A stretch of 25,000 nt of DNA. Source: Owenia fusiformis (taxonomy: Eukaryota > Annelida > Polychaeta > Sabellida > Oweniidae). A program made the position numbers and the translations under genes. A model generated the notes under the pieces. It had not been told where the DNA came from and searched no databases. It worked only from the letters and a program-made list of their open reading frames with translations. Where the stretch lies: contig CAIIXF020000248.1 in the NCBI GenBank assembly GCA_903813345.2, positions 1-25,000 on the forward strand. Reading direction: 5' to 3'. Shown here one piece after another: positions 1-11,116 of the stretch. Within the stretch, counting starts at the first letter, position 1, and every line of letters starts with the position of its first letter.

Positions 1-3000
1 GTGTTTTGTTCATTGTTAAGTGCCTGCGAGAAATTCTACCCCGGGCTTGTAAAATAATAGCACATAATTAAAGGTCATGATTTTCTAAATTAAAGGTCAC
101 AAACATTTTGAGAACTTTGAAACTTTATTTCCTCTGTGTACTTTTCAATTAAGGGGTCTGTATTGGTAATTATTGTTATCTCGAAATACGATAAATACTA
201 AAACCCTTAAGTTTTTAAAGCAATTATTAAAAGAAAACTTCCTTAAGTTGAAGTTTGTAAAACTGCAATTCAGTACACTGAGACAAAGCATCTTTTTAAT
301 ATGTGAAACATACATCGCATGCAAAGGAATTTAGAGTTTTTAATTTGTTGTTTTTTGGTCTGGGCTTATAATCTGACACGTCAAAATGTGCTAGACTAAT
401 TTAAATCCCACCTGTAATTATTGTGTCATTAAAAAGAATATTGATTAATCCGATTATGAACTATTTTTGAGCAATGTTTTCATAATGAATTGAGTTGTCT
501 GGTCGAATTTAAAAATCCCAAAACGTAACGTGGGAAAATGTATGATTAAAATGCGTTCTTAAATAATCCATATCACGTATATGTCAAATAGACAGATAGA
601 GAATGCTCCTCTTTTTGAAAATAATAATAACTCAAAAATTATAATAATTTCAAAAAGATTTCGAGAAATCTCGACAGTTGAATTAATGAGAATGTTTGTC
701 ACTGAAAGGACTTCACTGGCTTAATAATTACCGAGAGTTTCACCGTCATCAATCAAAAGTTCTTCAATAGCTTTCGGCAGAAATCATTCCACCTCATTTA
801 AATATCTATAGCTTTATTCTGATATCAACCTCCCGTAGATAACGAGAGATTCCTTTACACGATCATAGCCACCAACCTGAAATAAAGTAGACATTAAATA
901 TATTTTACTGCAGAGTTGAACAATGGCTAACCATCCCCTTAGTTCGTTTTGGCCTTTCGGGAACACAGGGACAGAAATCGTAAACCATTTCCACGAATTC
1001 TCACCCTATTCCCACAAACCCATCAGGTACTGGTGTATCTAAATTTTTGTCTAAATTGAGAATGTCACTATTTTGCTTCCCTTTCAAACGAATTCGAACA
1101 TATTTTCCTGGTATTATTAATCATTCTGATACTTGGGGGGGGGGGGCTAGAGACTGGATGCGAGATACCATGATCATTTTGCCATTTCACCTTAATGGGT
1201 AGCATGTCCATATTTGGACATTTGTCAGACCCCATGAAAAGCATTAATTGCAATCGTTCAATGTTTAGCCTAAGTCGTCAGAGCAATTTTAACCTTTTAA
1301 GCTTTACATTTAGTCTTAGATGCCCGTAGTCACAATTGCAAAATGCCATTTCATTTCATATTTCGTCCATTCCATGTCATTAAAATTGCAGTTTTTCTAA
1401 AGTAAGGTCCGTGTTTAGCCCAAAGGAAGGTATATTGTATTGTGTGATACACCCATTGACTTTGATTGTTATCTTAAAAACAGACATTGTTTTCAACTTT
1501 GATTGCCATTATCTCAAAAGTTATCTTTGTATCTTCTCAAAATATATATTTTATGGTTAGATAACGTCCTTTGAAGTGAATAACATTTATATTCAATAAA
1601 TAGTCAACATGGTATACAATGGACCCCCTTCCTTAAATAGATGGATGGGCAATATTAAAAGCACCCGATTGACAGAGCCCCGGACAGAGACTAGAAGTTA
1701 GGCTAGTGAACGAATTTGAATAATCAAAATCAAACTGTATTGAAAATGGTAGGAAGAAAGATAACATATACAGTCGTCTCAGGAGATAATTGTACCACTT
1801 GTATATCAAGAACTAGTGGCTCAAATTAAGTATAATTATAGGGAAAGTATTGTAATTGGGGTCCTTGTATATAGTTGCAAACCAATGGAAAGGGAATGAT
1901 TGGCCTAAATGATATATCTATCCTAAACATGACTGTGTGAAAATGCCCCCATTATATTCTATTAGGCTTGGTCCAGTATGATATTAGGGAGGTTAAATTA
2001 GCATTGTTTTGAAGAACGTGTATGTGAAACGTGTAGAATTGTGGTCACTATGGACTATTTTCATATGTTATCTCTCTCTTCGTCTTCAGGGAGATCGAAC
2101 TCATTAACTTTCCCCATTCGTACTATACTGAAACCGATTATGGTCCAAAATATTGTTATTATGGCAGTCGACAGCTCGTATGTACTCAACAGCTATCAAC
2201 CACCAGTGCATACACGTTGTTTGGAGACGTTTTTTCTCGAGCATGTTGGGTTATGTCTGTAATGATGCTTGGTGATTTCTTCCTAGATACATTATATATT
2301 CCCGCTTGTTATTTACCTAGAACCTCAGTAGGTATGGAATATATCTGTTATGTACTGGGGGTTTTGGATACAGGGTTTATCCCAAGGGACCGGGGATATT
2401 ATTCGAGCAAATCTACCATCAGTGATATGAGGACTAAGAGCATTCCCATGTACGAATGGCATGGATGATGACACGAGTTGCACGCGACCTTGCCAAAGGC
2501 CATCGGGACGAGAGTATGCGTTGGCTCGGATTTCTTTCACCGATTTCAGGGACAGTTTTGTTTTGGTTGTTCTGCTCTGCATCTCATCTGTATCCTCCCT
2601 CATCCGCAATTTTTCAATTTGTTGGGTTTCCCTCCTCTTCAATGAAAGTTCTCCCAGTATTTTAAGATACCCTGTTGATTTCACGATTTAGGATGCTGCT
2701 GAATCCTGGAATCAGAGCACATTTTTGAACCATTTTATTTAGAGTAAGGGAGTACACCAAAATGATCCCTTAATTTACTGCATTATTGATTATGAAAAAC
2801 TCAAACCTCGGAAATATTTTGCGCACAGGTTGATTAGAGCATATTCGGACGAACGCTCTGGTGGGGACTACTCGAAGGGAACGATTCGCTATAGTTCAAT
2901 TCGCAAAATTACTACCGAGTCAATCACCTCTTGGCCTTGCCACTAATTCTCAATGTATCCCTCTGGTGTTTGGTACACGAGGGCATGAACAAGTTGCCAA

Positions 3001-6000
3001 TATATGCAAAACTTCTAGTCGATTTTCCAGGCATTCGATCGTGACCAACATTTTTAATCACGATTTTAATGCCAGTTTTAATGCGAAACCGTCCTGAAAG
3101 AGCGGAGCGTCTAAGTAAACAGGACGATAAAAACACCGAATGAAGAATTCGTTTTGTAAATTTTCCCACAAATATTCAGTTTTTTTGTTGTCGTGCTATT
3201 TTGAAGTACAAAACACCTTTCATTAATCTTAGGAGATAAAAAGTGTCGTTGGTAAGCGGGGAATAATTTTTCGATTTCTTTTATGTCAGAGGTTTTGAAA
3301 AGGATTTTGTTTTAAATGGGACGTTATTTTTTGTTAATGATACTTTTTGATAGGTAAATGAAAAGTTATAATCGTTGCCATGGTAACAGCCCTTTGGCAA
3401 ATCGTGATATGTTTTGCAATAAGTCCAAAACATCTAAACACAAATTGAAACTTTAAAGATTTATGCTAACTCTATTTGTTATTAAATAACGAAACAGAAT
3501 ATAATATAATGAATGCATAATAATACAACCATAACTAGTTGCACTTAGGTTACAAAGGCACTTTAAAAATGACAGTAAATCCTCTTAAAATCCAACATTG
3601 CTCGACGAAATGATTGTTTTTGCCAAAATATTAATTTGATGAATTTCAAAAAGTACGCCTGATTAGTTGGCTGCGATTCAATGATAAATAGTTCACAACG
3701 CATTTAAATTGCAACCTTTTTGCCAAACAGACTTTTCTGTTCCCTTAATAAAATAGTGGAGAATTTGAATACATGTTTCAACCTTGGACCTTCAAACAAA
3801 GCAAGTTAGCTAAATCGGTTAAATTCAATAAGTTCTAAATTGGTACTCAAAATTTAGAAACTCAACACCATTGACAGACATGAACATGCAATGCAACTAT
3901 TTTTAGTCCATAAAGAAAATGCTATAACATAATCCCATGGTCTGTACTAGCTACAGTGTGGTCTAAAGGCAGGTTAACTAGGATTGTTGGGACGTAAAAT
4001 GTAAGTAATGTTCAGTGACAGATAGAGTGTGGTCATCATGAATCGAGTTACGTAACAAAGTTATAAGTCACCGAAAAAAGCTTATCATTCATAATTCCCA
4101 TCGCCTCAAAATACACCTAGAGTATTTACAATCAGCATGGAGGCGTAATTAAAGGGTTTAATTGTTATCTGAAGAGGGGTAATTATCACCCTTTGATTAC
4201 TGCAATCAGACACTTCACCCGCGGGGAGGTTTAATTAGATAAAAAGATGTCGTTGCTGTAGCAATCAGCAGTTCGGAAACTTCTTAGTTTTCCAATTGCT
4301 CAGTGCTGCCATCTTTCAATAATTAAAACTTAATTCCATCGGCTATTAAAATGTCAAAGCCGAATGTCAACAAAATGATTTCAAAATCAAATTGAATCCA
4401 AGTAAACTAGATTATAGTAACTTTGAATGAATTTTAAATGTGAAAATCGCTCCGCTCGCTCGTTTTTTATTCTTACTTTAGCTTTTAGTAGAATAGCTGC
4501 AACGCCTTTTAACATTATGTACTGTAGATTTGCACACCAAGCCAATCTGTTGTCTATTCTTCTAAGGTAAGGGAGTACAAGGGGCATCCAAAGAACAACA
4601 ATATCAAGAACCCCCCCCCCTTTCCTATCCATGACACCTTCTATTTGGGACTATGTGCTGGCCACAAGAGCTTGACGCAAGGCCAGTAATATCTTGAAAA
4701 GTATTATCCGATCCATCCTTGATTATAACTTTTTGATATTCTCTGAAAGGACTTGCTTGATTGACAGCCAGACGTAATTACCCAGTGACCTTAACGAATG
4801 GAATACAAATTTTGACATAAAAACAGAGAGATGGTCCATAGTGGCCTCAATTCTTCAACGTATTCTCATTCGATCAAAACCTGATTCAATATGTCAATAA
4901 TATTACCGAAGCAAGATGAAAAAGAAAATAAGTTTGCGCTTTTATTATCAAACAGCGATCCTTAGAGAATAATGAAGTTTCTTAAGCTCCCAAAACTAGC
5001 GACCAAATGTTTCCCTAAAATAATGTAATTTGCCGGCCCACTGGGTTGTCACAAAAACTGATCATCATTGCCGAGTGTACTAATCCCATGTAGAACCTAA
5101 CGACGTCTCCCATTGGTCGAGACGGATTCTAAAGCCCTTTACGACCCCATGTCCTATAACTTCATTAGCTCAACCGTCAGTTTTGCCACCTCTAAAATGT
5201 GGTGGGGGCTCAATCGTATGGTAATTATGGCAGTTTTTGACGTGGAAACTAATTTAGGTTTCCACCTCATTATCGCGGCTTTATTGTTTTTCTTTAAGAA
5301 ATCACATTGCCATATCGATGTCAATTAATTGGCGTTCGGGTCTGTTGTTTTTGCTCGTTTAGCCTCTTCTCGTCGTAATTTAACAAAGATATACATGTGT
5401 AAATGTGTTAGGATTCTATTAAACATGTACGAATTTCAATCTGCTGTTTTCAGTCGTTTAATTAATGATAATCAGGTGTACAGAGGCGTGTAAGCAGAAA
5501 ATTTACTGGATAAATGGTACAACGTTCCGAACAGGGATGTCATAGGGAACTACGCGTATATGCGATGACCTTGCCGTTACGTCGTCGTGTATTGTGTTAC
5601 ATTAATCCGCTGTTACGGGGACTCATATCTGGTGGGGTTCTCAGATGGCATGGGAAAATTACGATTTTTACCCCACCCCCATATCATTATTAAACTAATT
5701 GGAACATTTAGATTTCAGGCGGGTTTCGATTCACATTGCGCCTGCTCTGTAGTTTCATGTGAAATGCTATCAGCTCCGGATTGGCTGGAAACAAGTTTGT
5801 TTGCGCTCATTTCAAAAAATGCAAGCTGTCAGTTCAGATAACAGATTATTTAGATTGCAACTAAGTACTTTTCCAGACAATTTTGATTTCTTGATATTCC
5901 CAGACTGTCAAGAAGCAATCAATTCACCTCGTTGTGCAGTTTATCTTGCACGCTGACAACTGAGAAGGGACGAAGAAAGAAAAATGCCACCCCCAAATTC

Positions 6001-8952
6001 AGTATGTTGTTCCCCGTAAATAGAACCCACTCTGGGTCACCTTAATCCAACTCTGTGTTTTCACAAATATTCTCTCAAAAGTTCTGGGATTTCCTTAATG
6101 GCACTCTATATATATTTACACTACGCCAAATTTTGATTTTTGGCAAGTCACCTTTACTACAAATTAATTAGTTTATAAATATGACTCCCGCGGAATTTCA
6201 TCCACGAGTCTATACTTTGAAAGTGATGTTAACACGAACTAGAACAACTTCGGTGTCGTGAAATAGCAAGATCCAAGAAGATACTTTACACATGCAACCA
6301 CTTTAAATCTCATTAAAAAGTGCGAATGGGAATGTAAGTGAACTGCTTCGGAGAACGCTTTCAAGTTGCGAGAGTTATGTACTGAGTTGAGTAATTCAAA
6401 ACGCCATCAAACGCCGGGCTCGTATTGCCAGCAATTAAATCCCGGGGCAATCTATGCTATTAAGATAATATTAACACTATAGATATGGGCCAAATCAGAC
6501 CCATCTTACTGCAATATACGACTTCTAATTACTACATGATTACAGTTTTCTCGCCTCCAACCACAAAAATGTTCGCTAATTATAAGAATTTCAAAATTTG
6601 TCAACTTTCCCAGACTGTTCGGCCATTATTGTCTTATCTAACAGACAACCACGGACATAGGCAAAACTACAATGTTACAATCTTGCAAATCAATAGGCTA
6701 ATTGTCCAACAAAATATGATAATACTTGATTCAAGCAAAAAACTCTATTTTAGATATATTATAGGTACAGTAATAAATGAAAATTTGTAGAATGCATCAA
6801 AATATAGCAACATATTTCGGGTCCCTAATTCATCATTTTTACAACTACTCGTATCGATACATCAAAATTGCGCAACGTAAAATATGAGACGGAACGTCTG
6901 CAAATTACTAGGACAAAGTATTACTGAAAGTATTTTCTTTCTTTAATTCAAATACGCCAAGTAACTTCAACTAAAATTCTGGAACTATAATACAATTACA
7001 TCTTATATAGTTAATAATTACAAGAACATCTTCAAAACATATTCTTCATCCTCGTTGATTCCTCAATTTTTCGTACTTTGCGGTCAAAACACGAACGGTG
7101 AAATATTTTATTTACATGTGTGTTCCTCTGCTCGATGCTTTGATCTTGAAGTAATGATGAAGATGTCTTCGAATAGCAGAAACACACCATATTATTCCCC
7201 GTTTTTAAAATTAAACACGGTCATATTTTTAAAATCAAAATTAGGTATCACAAAATGGTACTACCATTATTTGAAAACAACATTGAGTGAAACACGTACT
7301 TTTTTGCATGGTGTTACCAAGTTCACGTACCAATTCACATTTTAGTAACAATATTGGATGAAACTGCATGATTCGATTGCTATTTTATGCATTGGGCTGG
7401 TTACAAGTGAAAATGACCCGATGAAAAATGACCAAAGTATGTCGCGTAATAGAGATACTTCAACGACCTTTGCTGTTGGCCTCTAATTAGGAAAACCATC
7501 ATTTAGTAACGTCTCTTGCTTCCCTTGGGCCCACCTCCGAATCACAACTTTCAGAACTTGAAACTATTGATTACAGTATCCGATTCAATATAGACATAAT
7601 ATGGAAGATTTCACATTTTAATTATATTAGGGAGATCCAATTTTGTCCATTTTGGAAATATCATCTTTTTAAATTATCCAATTTGATAATTACAAGTTAG
7701 AAAGCTTAACCCATTTTGGTTTGCAAAGGTTCAATTATTATACCACCTTAAACGCGTATTTAAGCAAACATTTGGTTTTCTACCAGAGCCAATTTATACA
7801 TTTGCAATTTTGAATTCCATTTAGAGAAACCAACTTCTTGATATTAGAGTAATGATGTTGTTTGAAGTATTCACCTACTATGGTTCTCTATCTCCGACTA
7901 CAGATACACCCCACAATAAGTTTGGTAATTGGAAATCCCTCTCCAAGCACTTACAAAAACCTGTTTATTTTTGGCGATGTACAAAAATCATCAAACTCGT
8001 AAATTTCCGAACTATTGTATTTAGGAATAGAATTAAGATTCAGATATTAACGGTCGTTGGTATGGTATCCTATGAAAACTTCAGTTTGTCAAACGTATTG
8101 AAGGGAGTGTACTTAAGACGGCATACCATAATTTTATTAGCTAAAGTGTGTAATTTGGTGTGAAAATAACGAGCATCAATACTTCTCAATGATTGCATTA
8201 ACTAAAACAATTATTTCATGCAATTACGAAGGGATTAAATACGAATCCTAGAGAGACCGCGTAAAGAACACCGCGAGATTAAAGTACTTCTGATTTAAAA
8301 ACCAATTCAAGTAGTTTAACCCTAATGATACCACGTTGTTTCCAATTTATAAGCTCAAACCCTTGAGGTGGATCAAGACGCAAACGATTATCAAGGAGTT
8401 TTTGTGCAACATTGACGTAAGGCTCATTTTGGACAATGCTAACACAGTTGTCAAATTAATGGCGTTGTCATTTCGTTTTATCCTTTATGATATTGCGTGT
8501 GTGTATGATAAATTGAAATACCCAAAACGTTATTCCGTGGTTTTGTATCCTTGTACAAGAATTAGACTTTGAACTTTTCCTAACCAAACTTTAGCTATCA
8601 TATTTTCTTTGATTGACCCAAAGGGTGTAACATAACCTCTTTGTCTAATTAAGAAATCATTCCAGTGAAATGAACTCCTTGTAATTTGCAATATGTTAGA
8701 GCAACTTAAAATTCAATTGAGTCGAACACGATCAAAGTCAATCTGAAAAACTTCAACTTTTCCGCTCGATTTCCTTACACGACATATCTCAATTTATTTT
8801 TGATCATATAGATAATTTAAACAATTTTATTTTCCGTTTTGTGGATTCATTCAATGAAATTCGTAGAATCCCTCACACGTTAACTGTCAAATGCATCGTG
8901 GAAATTAAAAAAGGCAACCAAATCATATATTTTTAATTTCTTGTTTTAGCAG
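1..8952. other. AT-rich non-coding stretch, no recognisable gene
   Basis: No convincing exon, RNA gene or mobile element is visible in this interval. Open frames here are short, have low-complexity or random-looking translations, and lack paired splice signals. Landmarks are a run of 12 G at 1135-1146, a run of 10 C at 4611-4620, a somewhat less AT-rich patch around 2450-2690, and a homeobox-site-like cluster around 4140-4270 (listed separately). The stretch could be intergenic, or it could be an intron upstream of the 8953-9708 exon. That exon has a splice acceptor and so must have an upstream partner, which I could not identify here. Confidence 0.6.
4140..4270. promoter_or_regulatory. candidate cis-regulatory patch with homeodomain-type cores
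   Basis: This 130-base patch packs TAATTA or TTAATT cores near 4146, 4157, 4180 and 4231. It also holds a TCF-like CTTTGAT at 4191, a TGATT...AATCA inverted pair at 4194-4208, and a repeated GCAATCAG at 4202 and 4261. A GATA-like AGATAA lies near 4237. Such motifs arise by chance in AT-rich DNA, so this is only a candidate enhancer. Nothing in the sequence shows which gene it would serve. Confidence 0.2.
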
Positions 8953-9708
8953 GGAAATCCCCCGAGAGTAGAGATGTTTCTCCTAGCAGTGGCCCAGAGC
9001 GATTGCAGGGAGGGGGTGTCTCCCAGAGTGAAACCTACAACACCAATCCTCAGGTAACGACACTAACAGTTCAACTCCCCACCAGTTTGAATGACCCTAT
9101 CAATCTGAAAACTAGCATCCACGCAGAACACAATGTAGTTGACTCAAACAATGGCGCAAATGAGGAGATCTCAGAAACGGAGGCCGCAACTCAGTCTCTA
9201 GAGGCAGCTAATGAAGCTCTGATCCATGATCTCTCACAAGTAACAAGCGTGGCCATCTCGAACCCTATGTTGGCGTCATCCCCGGGGCCACGGCCTGTTC
9301 CCGTCCTTACCCAGCCAATTAGCCCCCCTGTCGCCACATCATCCCCATTGCCAACCCCTCCCAGCAGCAGCCCAATGTTGACCATACCAACCCCTGTACT
9401 GATATCCCCTGACACGGGGCTAACGACGTCCCTTCCACCTCAACAACAGATCATCTTCTCCCCGATGTTGACCGACCAAAGCTCGGGACTGACGTCGACT
9501 CCGGCCAGTATTAAAGAAGAAATGACGATTCAACAGAGTACGATGGCGCAATACGTGAACGCCCAATATAGCGAGCACCAGTCCCTGCCGTCAACCCCCA
9601 CCACGCCCATAACACAGCACACCATGTGGACAGAATGGCAACTCAAGCCTGGACAGCAATCTATCTCAAATGTCCAAGAACCACAGCATCAAAACGTATT
9701 CAAGAAAA
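8953..9708 (+). CDS. large internal exon, Pro/Ser/Thr/Gln-rich, transcription-factor-like; parent gene uncertain
   Basis: A pyrimidine-rich tract ends in TAGCAG at 8947-8952 and is followed by 252 codons' worth of open frame. The exon ends at a consensus donor, A|GTGAGT, at 9709. Both borders are phase 1, so the exon is symmetrical (756 nt, or 759 nt if the first AG of the tandem acceptor is used). The predicted peptide starts near GKSPESRDVSPSSGPE. It is rich in Pro, Ser, Thr and Gln and has an acidic stretch around SNNGANEEISETEA. It has three related motifs, NPMLAS, SPMLTI and SPMLTD, and a VPVLTQPISPPVATSSPLP segment. This composition is typical of activation or regulatory regions of nuclear factors, but no domain is recognised. 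Base composition is far richer in G+C than the flanks, which supports coding. It could be a cassette exon of the Pax gene (its donor phase fits exon 2) or belong to another gene. The frame is open through the donor to a stop at 9797, so intron retention would truncate the protein. Confidence 0.75.
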
Positions 9709-10905
9709 GTGAGTATAGCGCTATACTAGTATATGGAATCTGCATTCTTAATTTGAAAATATTCCAGAAGGCAATCAAAAATGCAAAGTTTAGCTGAAAA
9801 CGCGGCATGAGTATAAAATACCAAAAAAACAGCCTTAAATGGCATTACATAAGCAAGAATTTTTATAATCCGAACTAGATAGTGATACACAATGAAATAA
9901 TCAATCAGATCTGCTATTTTATGATTATGATTTATAAAACTAAGTGTAAGCTGTCATATACGTTATAAATGAAGTCATCCTCTGGAGACTACCTTCCGGG
10001 GTCTGATATATATCCCCGTTACTAATTCCATCCCGCCGTCGCTAAGCACACAACCTAGTCTTCTAAAATACGTTTAACCGGACGTAACGTTCCGAGACGT
10101 GGGCACGTTTTCCGCGGTAATGGAACAATAAAAACTGGTGTGTTTAACATCAAATCCAACGTAGATTTAATCTTTATCCACCTAAAGGGCGACTCTTGAC
10201 GGCACCCATTTCCTAAATATGGAATTGTCTAACAAACCGTAACCATAATCACGGAACTATTAAACTAAAAGCCTTCACTAGAAATTAATTATGACAGTTT
10301 TAACTTTGTTAATAACTAAACAAGAGCCGGTGTTGACATCCGGGGCCACTTTGGACGAACTCACAATCCTTGATAGTTGGGACTTATTCCGTTGAGAGGC
10401 TACAGAAGACGAGTATGCGCATGATTATCATGTTTGGGGTTAGGGAACGTGATTAGACTATATCAGTTTCACTATTTACATGATTATTTCTTCAGAGCTA
10501 AAAGACTCAGACACTAGCATTTCAGCCACTTGTATCAAATACCAAAGGTCGACCAAAACGTGCGATTGAATATTCTGAGAGCGGGGTTTACCTCTAAGTC
10601 GACGTCATCGTGTATTCCTAACAGATCTGCTGACTTTTCCTCAATGGGGTTTTAATTGCAACGTTTCAAGCGCTGATTCTCACTGGCTCTTGGAGATCAA
10701 CATATGTAGGGATTAAACTTCGTGTTTGTTTTTATAAGTGAAGTGCTTGCTACAAACGGTGTCCATATCATTCTGCAAGTGTTTGAAGACTAACCAAGAC
10801 AACACAAAATAAATTAATCCGTTCGATAGGCCTATTAGTATTGGAAAAAATAACTTTTGGAGGGACACCATTATCGATACGCTATTAATTAATAATCGGA
10901 AAAAC
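9709..10905. other. intron or 5' flank, non-coding
   Basis: No exon is visible. The part around 9990-10130 is relatively rich in CpG and less AT-rich than its surroundings. The part just before the 10906 exon may hold its promoter and 5' leader (see the TATA-like entry). Two TAATTA-type cores occur near 10284 and 10885. Nothing else is supported. Confidence 0.5.
10733..10738 (+). promoter_or_regulatory. possible TATA box for the 10906 exon
   Basis: TATAAG in the context TTTTTATAAGTG lies about 170 bases before the start codon at 10906. It would place a transcription start near 10763 and give a leader of roughly 140 nt. This is a motif match only, and AT-rich DNA gives many such matches. Confidence 0.2.
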
Positions 10906-11116
10906 ATGGATATGATGTATATTTCTGCGGATCAATTTACTTACCAGTACCCTACCGGAGCCTTCAAGTGTGATTTCATGAAGACAGAGTTCCAGCAATG
11001 CAGCTATGACCCCTGCATGGGGGTGTACGGGGATATCCCAGGGACTGAAAACATTTCCCCGGCATTTGCGTACGCAGCTGCCTGCGCTCGTCCCGGGAGA
11101 GGCGGTCGAGCAAAAG
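10906..11116 (+). CDS. Pax2/5/8: candidate alternative first coding exon of Pax2/5/8 (MDM type)
   Basis: The ATG sits in a favourable context (AAAAACATGG) and is the first in-frame ATG after an upstream stop. The frame encodes about 70 residues beginning MDMMYISADQFTYQY and ending ACARPGRGGRAK, with six Cys and several aromatic residues in between. It ends at a donor AAAAG|GTATCA in phase 1, leaving a G. Joining to exon 2, which starts GT CAC, would read [10 protein letters not shown]. That resembles the [13 protein letters not shown] and SG-HGG junctions of vertebrate PAX5 and PAX8 as I remember them. The start MDM...ADQF also loosely recalls the PAX2 first exon (MDMHCKADPF), although the match is short. 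The frame is open for only five more codons past the donor before a stop at 11131. The donor is not ideal because it lacks G at +5. An exon of a separate gene is possible, but phase, position and composition favour a Pax N-terminus. Confidence 0.6.

Noticed and set aside
1135-1146. G and C homopolymer runs (12 G here, 10 C at 4611-4620).
   Set aside because: Simple homopolymers prone to slippage, with no associated structure.
2325-2684. A 119-codon frame on the minus strand in a less AT-rich patch.
   Set aside because: No recognisable domain, no splice partners and no neighbours of the same kind. Several frames are open on the other strand too, so the openness reflects base composition.
10906-10968. 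Acceptor-like TTTACTTACCAG inside the MDM-type exon, suggesting an internal exon start at about 10946.
   Set aside because: It would start in phase 0 and so would not accept the phase-1 donor at 9708. The ATG upstream is in strong context.
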